12,030 nucleotides of DNA from NCBI GenBank assembly GCA_038243395.1, contig JBBSRC010000106.1, positions 1 through 12,030 of the forward strand, in the 5' to 3' direction. Source of the DNA: Gelidibacter sp038243395 (GTDB lineage Bacteria > Bacteroidota > Bacteroidia > Flavobacteriales > Flavobacteriaceae). Below, in pieces: positions 6,161-12,030 of this stretch. Each line of letters begins with the position of its first letter. The stretch's first letter is position 1. The notes under the pieces were generated by a model. That model saw only the letters and a list, made by a program, of their open reading frames with translations, was not told the DNA's origin and ran no database searches. Made by a program: the position numbers and the translations under genes.

Positions 6161-7474
6161 TTACAAAACTCTAATTCGTACTTTTTTCTTCTTCAAACGC
6201 GAATTATCTAAAGCATTAACGACACGTTTAGATTCCGATAATGGAACCGCAACAAAAGCACAATCTTGCTTGAGTTCAATAGTGCCCAATTGCTCTTGGG
6301 TGAGTCCACCTTGTTTCATGAAAAGACCTACAATATCGCCTTTAGAAATTTTATCTTTACGTCCACCCGAAATGAATAAGGTTTCCCAAAAAGGTGCTGC
6401 ACTTGGCGCTTTTGTAGAGATTCTGATGGGTGTTGATGGCTTGATGAAGTCTGGTAGTTCTTCGTCACTTCCCTTAAGCACATAAGCCGTACCTTTTGCA
6501 TTGACTCTTGCCGTCCTTCCGTTTCTGTGGATAAATTCTTCTTTATGTATCGGCAACTCGTAATGAATGATAAAACTGAGCTCAGGAATATCAATACCTC
6601 TCGAAGCTAAATCAGTAGCTAGCAGTATTTGGCTGGTGCCGTTTCTAAAAGTAATTAGAGAGCGTTCTCTTTCTTGTTGTTCCATACCTCCAGAAAAAGT
6701 GGAATGATTGATTTTGTTTCTCGTCAAATAGTTACTCACCTTATCAATACTCTCTCTTAAGTTGCAAAAAACGATGCCTTGATGATTCCCGATATGTTGC
6801 AATAATTCCAACAATGTCGGAAGTTTGTTCGGCTTTTGAGATACCACCGTTTTTATGGCTAAAGTAGATTTTCTTTTTTCAGTTAGATAATCAACCGTCG
6901 TTGGCTTATTAAGACGTACAAATCCTGGAATTTTCTCCAGTTGGGTAGCAGACGTTAGAATTCGTTTATTGATGCTCGGCAGCTGTCCGATAATCGCCTT
7001 CATTTCTTCTTCAAAACCATCTTCAAGAGATTTATCAAACTCATCCAAAATAAGAGTTTTAATATTTGATTTCGAAAAACGGTCTGCTTCAAAATGATCT
7101 AAAATACGTCCAGGCGTACCGATTAAAATGGCGGGCACATGCTTGATCTCGATTTTATCCTTGGACATCGGTCTACCACCATACACGGCATTGACTTTAA
7201 ATCCTGATCCCATATCGCGAGCTACTTGCTCGATTTGAATGGCCAGCTCCCGTGATGGCACGATTATCAACGCTTGTACCTCCTTATTATCGGGGTCTAA
7301 AACATCCAATAATGGCAATAAAAAAGCCAAGGTTTTACCACTTCCTGTTGGCGATAGCAAGATGGTATTAGTCGTTGTTCCAATGACATCGATGGCTTCC
7401 CTTTGCATGGGATGCAAAGTTTGGATATTTAATTTATCTAAAATATCCTGTTGATCTTTTATATTATTTGCCAT
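6161..7474 (-). CDS. dbpA: DEAD-box RNA helicase with DbpA-type RNA-binding C-terminus (DEFD variant)
   Basis: An ATP-dependent RNA helicase of 437 residues. Motifs in order: SPTGSGKT (41-48, Walker A), PSRELA (73-78), GG (99-100), TPGR (120-123), DEFD (144-147) in place of DEAD, TSAT (174-177), ATDLASRGID (286-295) and HRNGRTAR (316-323). From about 375, KGDIVGLF, GGLTQEQLG, FVAV and KVRIRVL match the DbpA RNA-binding domain, which in E. coli DbpA recognises hairpin 92 of 23S rRNA, so a role in 50S subunit assembly is likely. Asp144 and Glu145, needed for Mg-ATP, are kept; only the third position (Ala to Phe) differs, a change I recall in other Bacteroidota homologues. The aromatic part of the Q motif is not obvious. 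Its ATG (7472-7474) lies inside the last codons of the upstream helicase in another frame, giving an 11-nt overlap and probable translational coupling. The symbol rests on the C-terminal domain. Confidence 0.88.
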   Translation of the reverse strand: MANNIKDQQDILDKLNIQTLHPMQREAIDVIGTTTNTILLSPTGSGKTLAFLLPLLDVLDPDNKEVQALIIVPSRELAIQIEQVARDMGSGFKVNAVYGGRPMSKDKIEIKHVPAILIGTPGRILDHFEADRFSKSNIKTLILDEFDKSLEDGFEEEMKAIIGQLPSINKRILTSATQLEKIPGFVRLNKPTTVDYLTEKRKSTLAIKTVVSQKPNKLPTLLELLQHIGNHQGIVFCNLRESIDKVSNYLTRNKINHSTFSGGMEQQERERSLITFRNGTSQILLATDLASRGIDIPELSFIIHYELPIHKEEFIHRNGRTARVNAKGTAYVLKGSDEELPDFIKPSTPIRISTKAPSAAPFWETLFISGGRKDKISKGDIVGLFMKQGGLTQEQLGTIELKQDCAFVAVPLSESKRVVNALDNSRLKKKKVRIRVL

Positions 7475-8819
7475 TAGAATTAGTTCTTTTATGTTTTTTA
7501 GAAACCTCTGTTTTTGCAGTGTCGGTACCAGATTCTATTAAATAATTAGCCAATATTTTATCTACAAGCTCGTCTTTTGTTAAATGATGAAATATGGTTT
7601 TTATCTTTGCTTTAAAATCTTCTGAAATCTCACGATTGGGTTTCGTCTTAAATATCTTTTTAGCCCATAAGAGCCCATTATTTTCTTCAATGCTTTGTGC
7701 GTCCGCTTTTTTGAATTCATGAAAAATAATACCCAGTTCGTTTTCAAATTCGGTAATTTCTTCAACTTCTTCTTTTTGCAAGATGGTTAATGATAATCCT
7801 TTGGCGCCTGCCCTAGCGGTTCGTCCACTTCTATGTACGTACGCTTCATAAGTGTCAGGCAAATGATAATTGACTACATAGGACAAATCTTTGACATCAA
7901 TACCACGTGCTGCCAAATCGGTGGCCACTAAAATATTAATATGGCCTTCTCTAAATTGGCCCATAATTCGGTCACGAATGCCTTGGGTCAAACTCCCGTG
8001 CAGGGCACCAGAAGAGAATTTATTGATGGCCAAGTTTTTAGCCAATTTATTAACTGCCGCTTTAGTTTTACAAAATATAATACCGCGCTCCCCTTCTCTA
8101 CTATTTAAAAAATGAAGTAGTACGTCAAGCTTTTCAATAGGTTCCACCACCACATATTGATGATCGATGCCTTGATGCCCAACCGTGGCCATATCAGCTT
8201 CGATGTGTACTACATGCTTTGACATGTAGTTTTGAACCAATTGTTTTATAGTTCCAGGCATGGTTGCCGTAAAAAGAAATGTTCTTCTCGATTTTGGAAT
8301 GTCTTTAATAATGACATCGACTTCGTCCTTTAATGCGCTTACCATTTCATCAGCTTCATCCAATACTAAATACTTAATATCTTTAATATGAATAGCTTCG
8401 CGTTTCATTAAGTCAACCAAGCGACCAGGAGTGGCAACCACGATGTGTGTTGTGGTTTTTAAACGTTCTATTTGAGGTTTTATGGGAATTCCACCACATA
8501 ATGAGGCGATGGATACTTCCGGGCTATGTGTGGCAAAAGCGACTAAATTATTATAAATCTGTTGTCCTAATTCGCGCGTAGGCGCCAAAATCAATGCTTG
8601 TATATTGGGATTTGCAATGTCGATTAATTGTAGCAAAGGCAAACCAAAGGCTGCCGTTTTTCCGGTTCCGGTTTTTGCCAGTACAACTACGTCTTCTTTT
8701 TGATTTAGAACGATAGGAATGGTCTTTTCTTGAATATCTGTAGGAACAGAAATTCCTAAATTACCTAAACTCTTTTGTATTTGGTCACTAATCCCTAAAT
8801 CTGAAAACTGTTTTGACAT
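7464..8819 (-). CDS. DEAD-box RNA helicase (DeaD/RhlE/CshA-like)
   Basis: An ATP-dependent RNA helicase of 451 residues with a complete motif set: Q motif (Phe5, PTDIQ 26-30), AKTGTGKT (48-55), PTRELG (80-85), TPGR (130-133), DEAD (154-157), TAT at the SAT position (184-186), ATDLAARGID (299-308) and HRSGRTAR (329-336). After the second RecA-like domain comes an extension of about 95 residues, charged and helical (EENNGLLWAKKIF, then KIKTIFHHLTKDELVDKIL) and ending in a basic tail (KKHKRTNSNGK) suited to loose RNA binding. No canonical DbpA or RRM domain is seen, so I do not assign a symbol. It is the first gene of the helicase pair, preceded by a TATCTTTG box 16 nt before the ATG. Likely roles are RNA unwinding at low temperature, ribosome assembly or mRNA decay. 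Confidence 0.9.
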   Translation of the reverse strand: MSKQFSDLGISDQIQKSLGNLGISVPTDIQEKTIPIVLNQKEDVVVLAKTGTGKTAAFGLPLLQLIDIANPNIQALILAPTRELGQQIYNNLVAFATHSPEVSIASLCGGIPIKPQIERLKTTTHIVVATPGRLVDLMKREAIHIKDIKYLVLDEADEMVSALKDEVDVIIKDIPKSRRTFLFTATMPGTIKQLVQNYMSKHVVHIEADMATVGHQGIDHQYVVVEPIEKLDVLLHFLNSREGERGIIFCKTKAAVNKLAKNLAINKFSSGALHGSLTQGIRDRIMGQFREGHINILVATDLAARGIDVKDLSYVVNYHLPDTYEAYVHRSGRTARAGAKGLSLTILQKEEVEEITEFENELGIIFHEFKKADAQSIEENNGLLWAKKIFKTKPNREISEDFKAKIKTIFHHLTKDELVDKILANYLIESGTDTAKTEVSKKHKRTNSNGK

Positions 8820-8834
8820 AAATTATATTTTACG

Positions 8835-8842
8835 CAAAGATA
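8835..8842 (-). promoter_or_regulatory. Bacteroidota -7 promoter box (TATCTTTG) for the helicase pair
   Basis: TATCTTTG on the minus strand ends 15 nt before the ATG at 8819, followed by an A/T-rich stretch. This implies a short leader of roughly 8-10 nt. The nearest upstream TTG lies 25 nt from the box, slightly beyond the usual spacing. The same octamer precedes the Crp/Fnr and desaturase genes. Confidence 0.55.
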
Positions 8843-9035
8843 ACCACACTTTTGCAGGGAATAACGACAATCAATTTATTTATACGTCGTGAATGCTTAC
8901 AATTAGGCGAAGAAGAATTTGTATCATTTTTTTTAAGCTAATTTATTAGGAGCGTTTTGCCGAAGGTCACTATATGCTGATAAGCATAGAATAAGAAAAA
9001 AGGAGTGCTTAACAAATGAATTGAAAAAACAAAGA

Positions 9036-9536
9036 TTATTCCAACCAAATTCGCTCAATCTCCAAGGTAAAGAATTCCTTCTTTTTGTTGCCAATCAAGA
9101 ATGTGACTTCCTCTATAAACGCTCCATTAAAATTAGGCATGTTTAAAGTATTGCCTCTAAAACTTGGATAAAAAGATTCCAGAGGTATGCTTAGGGTTTC
9201 CCAATCACCCGAAGTTTGAAACTCTTGTATAAAGGAATGTACTTGATCTAAACTTTCTTTAATTCGGAATTGAAATGTTTTGGAATTCCCTTTAATTCTT
9301 AATAAAACAGTCTTATAATTGGAGACATTTTTTTTTGCAAAGGAATGTTTAACTGAAGAAAAGCCGCCATTATTTTCCGTTGTAATAAAACCTTCAAAAA
9401 CACCATTTCCTTTGGTATTCAAAAATATCTTTGCTTTAGATAATCCACCCATAACGCCGTCATTGACAACATGCCAAGCATCAGAAGTTGAGTGCTGTGA
9501 AAAATCATAAATGACGGGATTAGTTTGTGGAGTCAT
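9036..9536 (-). CDS. CIA30 (NDUFAF1-like) family protein
   Basis: A 166-residue soluble protein. W21 with NDGVMGGLS (25-33), then FEGFITTENNGGFSSV (47-62), is the signature of the CIA30 family, named after the complex I intermediate-associated protein 30 (NDUFAF1) of mitochondria and related to carbohydrate-binding beta-sandwich folds. The remaining strands (VLLRIKGN, FQFRIKE, WETLSIPLESF, ITFLIG-type VTFLIGNKK) complete the domain, so the protein is a single full domain of normal length. In bacteria the function is not established, and a role in complex I assembly should not be assumed. It lies 56 nt downstream of the flavin monooxygenase on the same strand with no hairpin between them, so they probably share a transcript. 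A minus-strand TAnnTTTG box was not found directly upstream. There is no signal peptide. Confidence 0.88.
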   Translation of the reverse strand: MTPQTNPVIYDFSQHSTSDAWHVVNDGVMGGLSKAKIFLNTKGNGVFEGFITTENNGGFSSVKHSFAKKNVSNYKTVLLRIKGNSKTFQFRIKESLDQVHSFIQEFQTSGDWETLSIPLESFYPSFRGNTLNMPNFNGAFIEEVTFLIGNKKKEFFTLEIERIWLE

Positions 9537-9592
9537 ACTTTTATATTTTATAAACCAAAAGACATTATTTTTAATTAAAATGGCGGTACTGC

Positions 9593-10606
9593 TTATTTTT
9601 CAGCATTCAATTCATCCATAATCTCAGCAAACCACTTGTACGAATTAATTCTGTCCTGGACATCAAAGATATTAGTAACGGCAATAAGTTCATCAGCATT
9701 TGTGTGCTCTAAAAACTTTTTGACCTGTGTCTTTACAGTGGCTCTACTGCCTATAAAAGAATATTTCAACATTTGGTTAACCTGCGGATGTTGCATGATA
9801 TCCCTAAGTTCCTGCGTCATGGCAGTTGGTGGTTGTAAATATTCTCTTTTCCCCGTGAAAATGCCTACAAACATACGAATCAACGAAGTTGCAAAACGTT
9901 CGGCTTCTTCATCGGTTTCGGCAATAATAATGTTCACGCCTGCCATCACATACGGCGATTGTAAAATTTCGGAGGGCTTGAATTCCTTTCTATAAATTTC
10001 GATGGCTGCTTCTAAATGCTGCGTGGCAAAGTGACTGGCAAAAGCGTAGGGCATTCCGTTTTTCGCGGATAAATGTGCACTATCTGTACTAGAACCTAAG
10101 ATATATATTGGCACCTCCACCCCTTCCGCAACCGTCGCCCGAATTTTTGAATTTACGTTGTCTAAAGAAAAGTATTTTTGTATTTCTTTCACGTCATTTG
10201 GAAATGAATGGGCGGCCATCATAAAATCAGAACGAATGGCCTGAGCGGTTTCCCTGTCCGTTCCAGGCGCTCTTCCCAAACCTAAATCGATACGATTGGG
10301 ATACAAAGCACCTAACGTTCCGAATTGTTCGGCCACAATCAATGGCGAATGGTTAGGCAACATAATGCCTCCAGATCCCACTCGGATTGTATTTGTACCT
10401 TCGGCAATATAACCGATAAGAATCGCGGTGGCACTACTTCCTATATTCACGGCATTGTGATGTTCTGCCAACCAAAATCTTTCGTAACCAAAGCTTTCTG
10501 CTTGCTGGGCCAGTAGTAATGAATTATTAAAAGTTTGTTTGAGTGTATGACCTTCAGAAACCAATGCAAGTTCTAAAAGGGAGTATTTTGTTTTTGTGAA
10601 ATTCAT
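9593..10606 (-). CDS. LLM-class flavin-dependent oxidoreductase (luciferase-like monooxygenase)
   Basis: A TIM-barrel enzyme of 337 residues using reduced flavin (FMNH2 or F420-type cofactor; FMN is more likely in this phylum). Visible family segments are GYERFWLAEHHN (40-51), RVGSGGIMLPNHSPLIVAEQ (75-94), RIDLGLGRAPGTD (105-117) and ILGSSTDSAHLSAKNGMPYA, the last near the flavin phosphate site. The arrangement matches the YhbW-like group, usually annotated as alkanal or luciferase-like monooxygenases, whose substrates are mostly unknown. The length is complete. The ATG at 10604-10606 is preceded by a TAAATTTG box about 50 nt upstream. The CIA30 gene follows 56 nt downstream. There are no companion flavin reductase or desulfonation genes, so nothing in the context identifies the substrate. 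Confidence 0.9.
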   Translation of the reverse strand: MNFTKTKYSLLELALVSEGHTLKQTFNNSLLLAQQAESFGYERFWLAEHHNAVNIGSSATAILIGYIAEGTNTIRVGSGGIMLPNHSPLIVAEQFGTLGALYPNRIDLGLGRAPGTDRETAQAIRSDFMMAAHSFPNDVKEIQKYFSLDNVNSKIRATVAEGVEVPIYILGSSTDSAHLSAKNGMPYAFASHFATQHLEAAIEIYRKEFKPSEILQSPYVMAGVNIIIAETDEEAERFATSLIRMFVGIFTGKREYLQPPTAMTQELRDIMQHPQVNQMLKYSFIGSRATVKTQVKKFLEHTNADELIAVTNIFDVQDRINSYKWFAEIMDELNAEK

Positions 10607-11302
10607 GTATTTATAAACTTATATTGTGACAATAATTGTAAGATGGTAATGTAATTACAAATTTACAGCATTAATTCGTGCCTTACTGTTAGGGCTTTGT
10701 TAATCCGAAAAACTGGCTAATCCGAACCTGTACTTCACTGAAGTGTCCGAATAGCACCTCCAACAATTATATTTAAAAATTGATCATTCCATTTTTGTAA
10801 AAAAACTTAAGTTTTATATTTTTATTAATTCATACCCAGAATTTGATGATTAAGGTTGTAAAGCTGTCAAAGTCAACCGAGTTCTAAATCTGATTAATTA
10901 AGATTAAATTTCGCAGTTCTTTTTATTGAGAAACTTATTTTAAATTAGCCTTCTGTATCAAGAGTGACCACAAGTTTATAAATATTTCCGTTTCTACTAT
11001 TTTTTAATAGTTGGAATGCTTGAAGAATTCCGAGAAATAAACTGATCATGAGTATAAAAGGATGATTTGGTGTGAAGGTTAAAGCTTTTGGAAACGTTGA
11101 AGTATGGTTTTTAGAAAGAAATCGTAGAGTTTTCCCACATTGGGCATAAGAGATAGTAGCATTGAAAGGAATCCAAAAACAACTCTGTAATAATTTAAAT
11201 CTGCATCCATAGAATAGATGTGGATATTTCGATGTATACTGTGTCCATCTATTTTAATCAGAACACAAAAAATAACAATAAATAATTAAAAAATTAATAG
11301 CT
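10607..11302. other. Long intergenic region, possibly containing gene debris
   Basis: Nearly 700 nt separate the monooxygenase from the CDGSH gene. Features: the -7 box at 10658-10665, direct repeats TAATCCGAA (10701-10709, 10718-10726), and a small inverted repeat ACTTCACTGAAGT (10731-10743). On the minus strand, 10945-11253 is open for 102 codons but has no ATG, GTG or TTG near its beginning; its translation includes FTPNHPFILMI and LVVTLDTEG. I cannot assign it to a family. It may be the remnant of a gene or chance. No RNA gene is recognised. The CDGSH promoter is not clear; an A-rich stretch at 11266-11294 precedes its start. Confidence 0.35.
10658..10665 (-). promoter_or_regulatory. Bacteroidota -7 promoter box (TAAATTTG) for the monooxygenase/CIA30 unit
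   Basis: TAAATTTG on the minus strand, within TGTAAATTTG, the same ten bases as at the glycosyltransferase-like gene. It lies 51 nt before the ATG at 10606. No good -33 TTG is visible. Upstream at 10701-10709 and 10718-10726 is a direct repeat TAATCCGAA, with a third TCCGAA at 10746-10751, which might be regulator sites. Confidence 0.4.
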
Positions 11303-11524
11303 ATGAGTAAAACAACCCTAAAAGTAAACAACAACGGTTCATTAAGAATAAGTGGAGATTTTGAAATTGTGGATAAAGACGGCAATGTATATGATCTTGG
11401 TGGTCGTGATGTAATTTCTCTTTGCAGATGTGGACTTTCAGCAAACAAACCTTTTTGCGACGGCGCACATCGAAATCATTTTGAACATGATGCCGTAGCT
11501 TTCGCTTTGCCTCCAAAAGCATAA
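11303..11524 (+). CDS. CDGSH-type iron-sulfur protein
   Basis: A small protein of 73 residues with one zf-CDGSH domain. CRCGLSANKPFCDGAH (41-56) supplies Cys41, Cys43, Cys52 and His56, the 3Cys-1His ligands of a [2Fe-2S] cluster in the mitoNEET family; the name-giving Ser is Ala here, a common bacterial variant. The preceding SLRISGDFEIVDKDGNVYD is the usual lead-in strand pair of single-domain bacterial members. It is cytosolic with no membrane anchor, unlike mitoNEET. Proposed family roles are redox-linked electron or cluster transfer; the exact role in bacteria is not established. It stands alone, with long non-coding stretches or relics on both sides. Downstream, ATTATTGT (11539-11546) and ACAATAAT (11568-11575) form an 8-bp stem with a 21-nt loop but no following T run, so it is a doubtful terminator. 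Confidence 0.93.
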   Translation: MSKTTLKVNNNGSLRISGDFEIVDKDGNVYDLGGRDVISLCRCGLSANKPFCDGAHRNHFEHDAVAFALPPKA

Positions 11525-11588
11525 GTATAAATCCATATATTATTGTTTCTAATAAATTCCATATAAGACAATAATCTCAGAAAAAAAC

Positions 11589-11676
11589 AAGCTTAAGTCG
11601 CTAAAAAATTGGATCTTAATATCTAGGACGCTTATCCTTCAGATTTTTAAAAGTCCTATTAAAGTGACTTAAGCTT
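11589..11676. repeat. Inverted repeat bridging the end of the AraC relic
   Basis: AAGCTTAAGTCGCT (11589-11602) is the reverse complement of AGTGACTTAAGCTT (11663-11676) with one mismatch; the arms are 60 nt apart. A second, nested pair is TAGGAC (11624-11629) and GTCCTA (11653-11658). The right arm falls within the codons for KSLSHF of the broken AraC gene, and the left arm lies 13 nt past its stop. Read on the minus strand the distal arm runs into GTTTTTTT, so the structure could act as a terminator for that gene; the + strand has only a short TTTT after the other arm. Confidence 0.5.
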
Positions 11677-11905
11677 TTATATCGGCAGTGGTTAGCTATA
11701 TGTTTAACCAAAATTTTATAGAAGTTAACAATTGGCAAGCTCTTTCAATCTGTGCGGCATTCAAAAAAATAATAAATGAATTAACTACAGAATTATTATA
11801 TCATCTACAAAAAGTTCGTGGCACCATATCCATTCGTTCCGCAAGCATATTTAGGATAGGCTTTTTGTCTAAGTTCTCAAGAAAACAGTAAATGGTTTCC
11901 TTCAC
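11616..11905 (-). pseudogene. AraC-family (GlxA-like) DNA-binding domain, broken by a stop and a frameshift
   Basis: The minus strand encodes a complete two-helix-turn-helix AraC/XylS domain in pieces. From 11905, ENLDKKPILNMLAERMDMVP followed by RTFCR matches the first HTH (LAE..GMSPRTF.R). An in-frame TGA at about 11802-11800 follows, where Arg is expected. Beyond it the same frame gives AAQIERACQLLTSIKF, the linker helix, at the spacing normal for the family (20 residues between PRT and the next motif). The frame then runs into TAG, but the frame shifted at about 11708 continues VKHIANHCRYKSLSHFNRTF and KNLKDKRPRY to TAA at 11618-11616, a perfect second HTH. An upstream TAA at 11908-11906 closes the N-terminal side, and no effector domain (the DJ-1-like half in GlxA types) was found up to the window edge. 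With two lesions and no N-terminal domain it cannot make a functional regulator. The 67-codon + strand open frame over the same DNA is a shadow. Confidence 0.8.
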
Positions 11906-12030
11906 TTAAAATTTGTGCAGACTATTTGTCGTGTTAATGTTATGGTTAGAAAAGCGGCGCGGACGCAGCATTTAACTTTGCTTGGTAGTTGCATTTAGTA
12001 GTGGAGCTCAAGTTAAAAAGTACAGGCATG
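11906..12030. other. Window edge, no gene recognised
   Basis: The last 125 nt carry no recognisable coding sequence in either direction. A minus-strand frame beginning at ATG 12029-12027 is open for about 28 codons to TAA. It shows no similarity to the DJ-1-like domain that might precede the AraC relic. It could belong to debris of the same gene. Confidence 0.3.

Noticed and set aside
6161..7474. Inactive helicase because of DEFD
   Set aside because: The Asp and Glu that bind Mg-ATP are kept and every other motif is intact; a changed third residue does not imply loss of activity.
8973..8988. TATGCT-GATA-AGCATA hairpin as terminator of the CIA30 gene
   Set aside because: The stem is only 6 bp and on the minus strand the T run comes before it, not after it.
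10945..11253. Serpin C-terminus (because of the NHPFILMI stretch)
   Set aside because: The residues after it do not match the ILF-x-G ending of serpins and there is no reactive-centre hinge; one short resemblance is not enough.
11589..11676. Miniature inverted-repeat transposable element
   Set aside because: One arm is part of AraC-family coding sequence and no target-site duplication flanks the arms, so a mobile element is not supported.
11688..11891. 67-codon + strand open frame
   Set aside because: It lies opposite the AraC relic, whose protein-level similarity is strong in two minus-strand frames; the + strand translation resembles nothing.

Overview
The window looks like chromosomal DNA of a marine-type Flavobacteriaceae (Bacteroidota). 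The DNA is AT-rich. Several genes are preceded by the Bacteroidota -7 promoter box TAnnTTTG (TATCTTTG three times, TAAATTTG twice), and the proteins resemble flavobacterial versions. These are a short Crp/Fnr regulator, a CDGSH protein, an acyl-CoA desaturase and a DEFD-type DbpA-like helicase. No rRNA, tRNA, CRISPR array, intact transposase or phage gene is visible.

Layout. 1-148 is the end of an SGNH/GDSL hydrolase on the + strand. 149-790 has no convincing gene; it holds a hairpin-rich repeat of a kind scattered through flavobacterial genomes and a factor-independent terminator for the operon that follows on the minus strand. 791-2511 is a two-gene minus-strand operon: a CodA-like amidohydrolase and, 2 nt downstream, a nucleoside deaminase of the CMP/dCMP deaminase fold. 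Just upstream on the same strand, 2804-3187 is a decayed piece of a sodium:solute symporter, perhaps the operon's former transporter. 3324-3893 is a Crp/Fnr-like regulator and 4230-4970 a membrane fatty-acid desaturase, both + strand. 4989-5948 is an unusually AT-rich glycosyltransferase-like gene facing the desaturase. 6161-8819 holds two DEAD-box RNA helicases whose reading frames overlap by 11 nt; the downstream one has a DbpA-type rRNA-binding C-terminus and a DEFD box. 9036-10606 holds a CIA30-family protein and a luciferase-like flavin monooxygenase, probably co-transcribed. 11303-11524 is a CDGSH iron-sulfur protein. 11616-11905 is a broken AraC-family DNA-binding domain (one in-frame stop, one frameshift).

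How the genes relate. Three units hold together: the amidohydrolase/deaminase pair (salvage or catabolism of a nitrogenous base or related amide), the helicase pair (ribosome assembly or RNA remodelling) and the monooxygenase/CIA30 pair. The rest are single genes. The most unusual points are the amidohydrolase, which lacks two catalytic residues of E. coli cytosine deaminase, and the two gene relics. I found no clear new multi-gene system; this is mostly ordinary core or semi-core chromosome with local decay.
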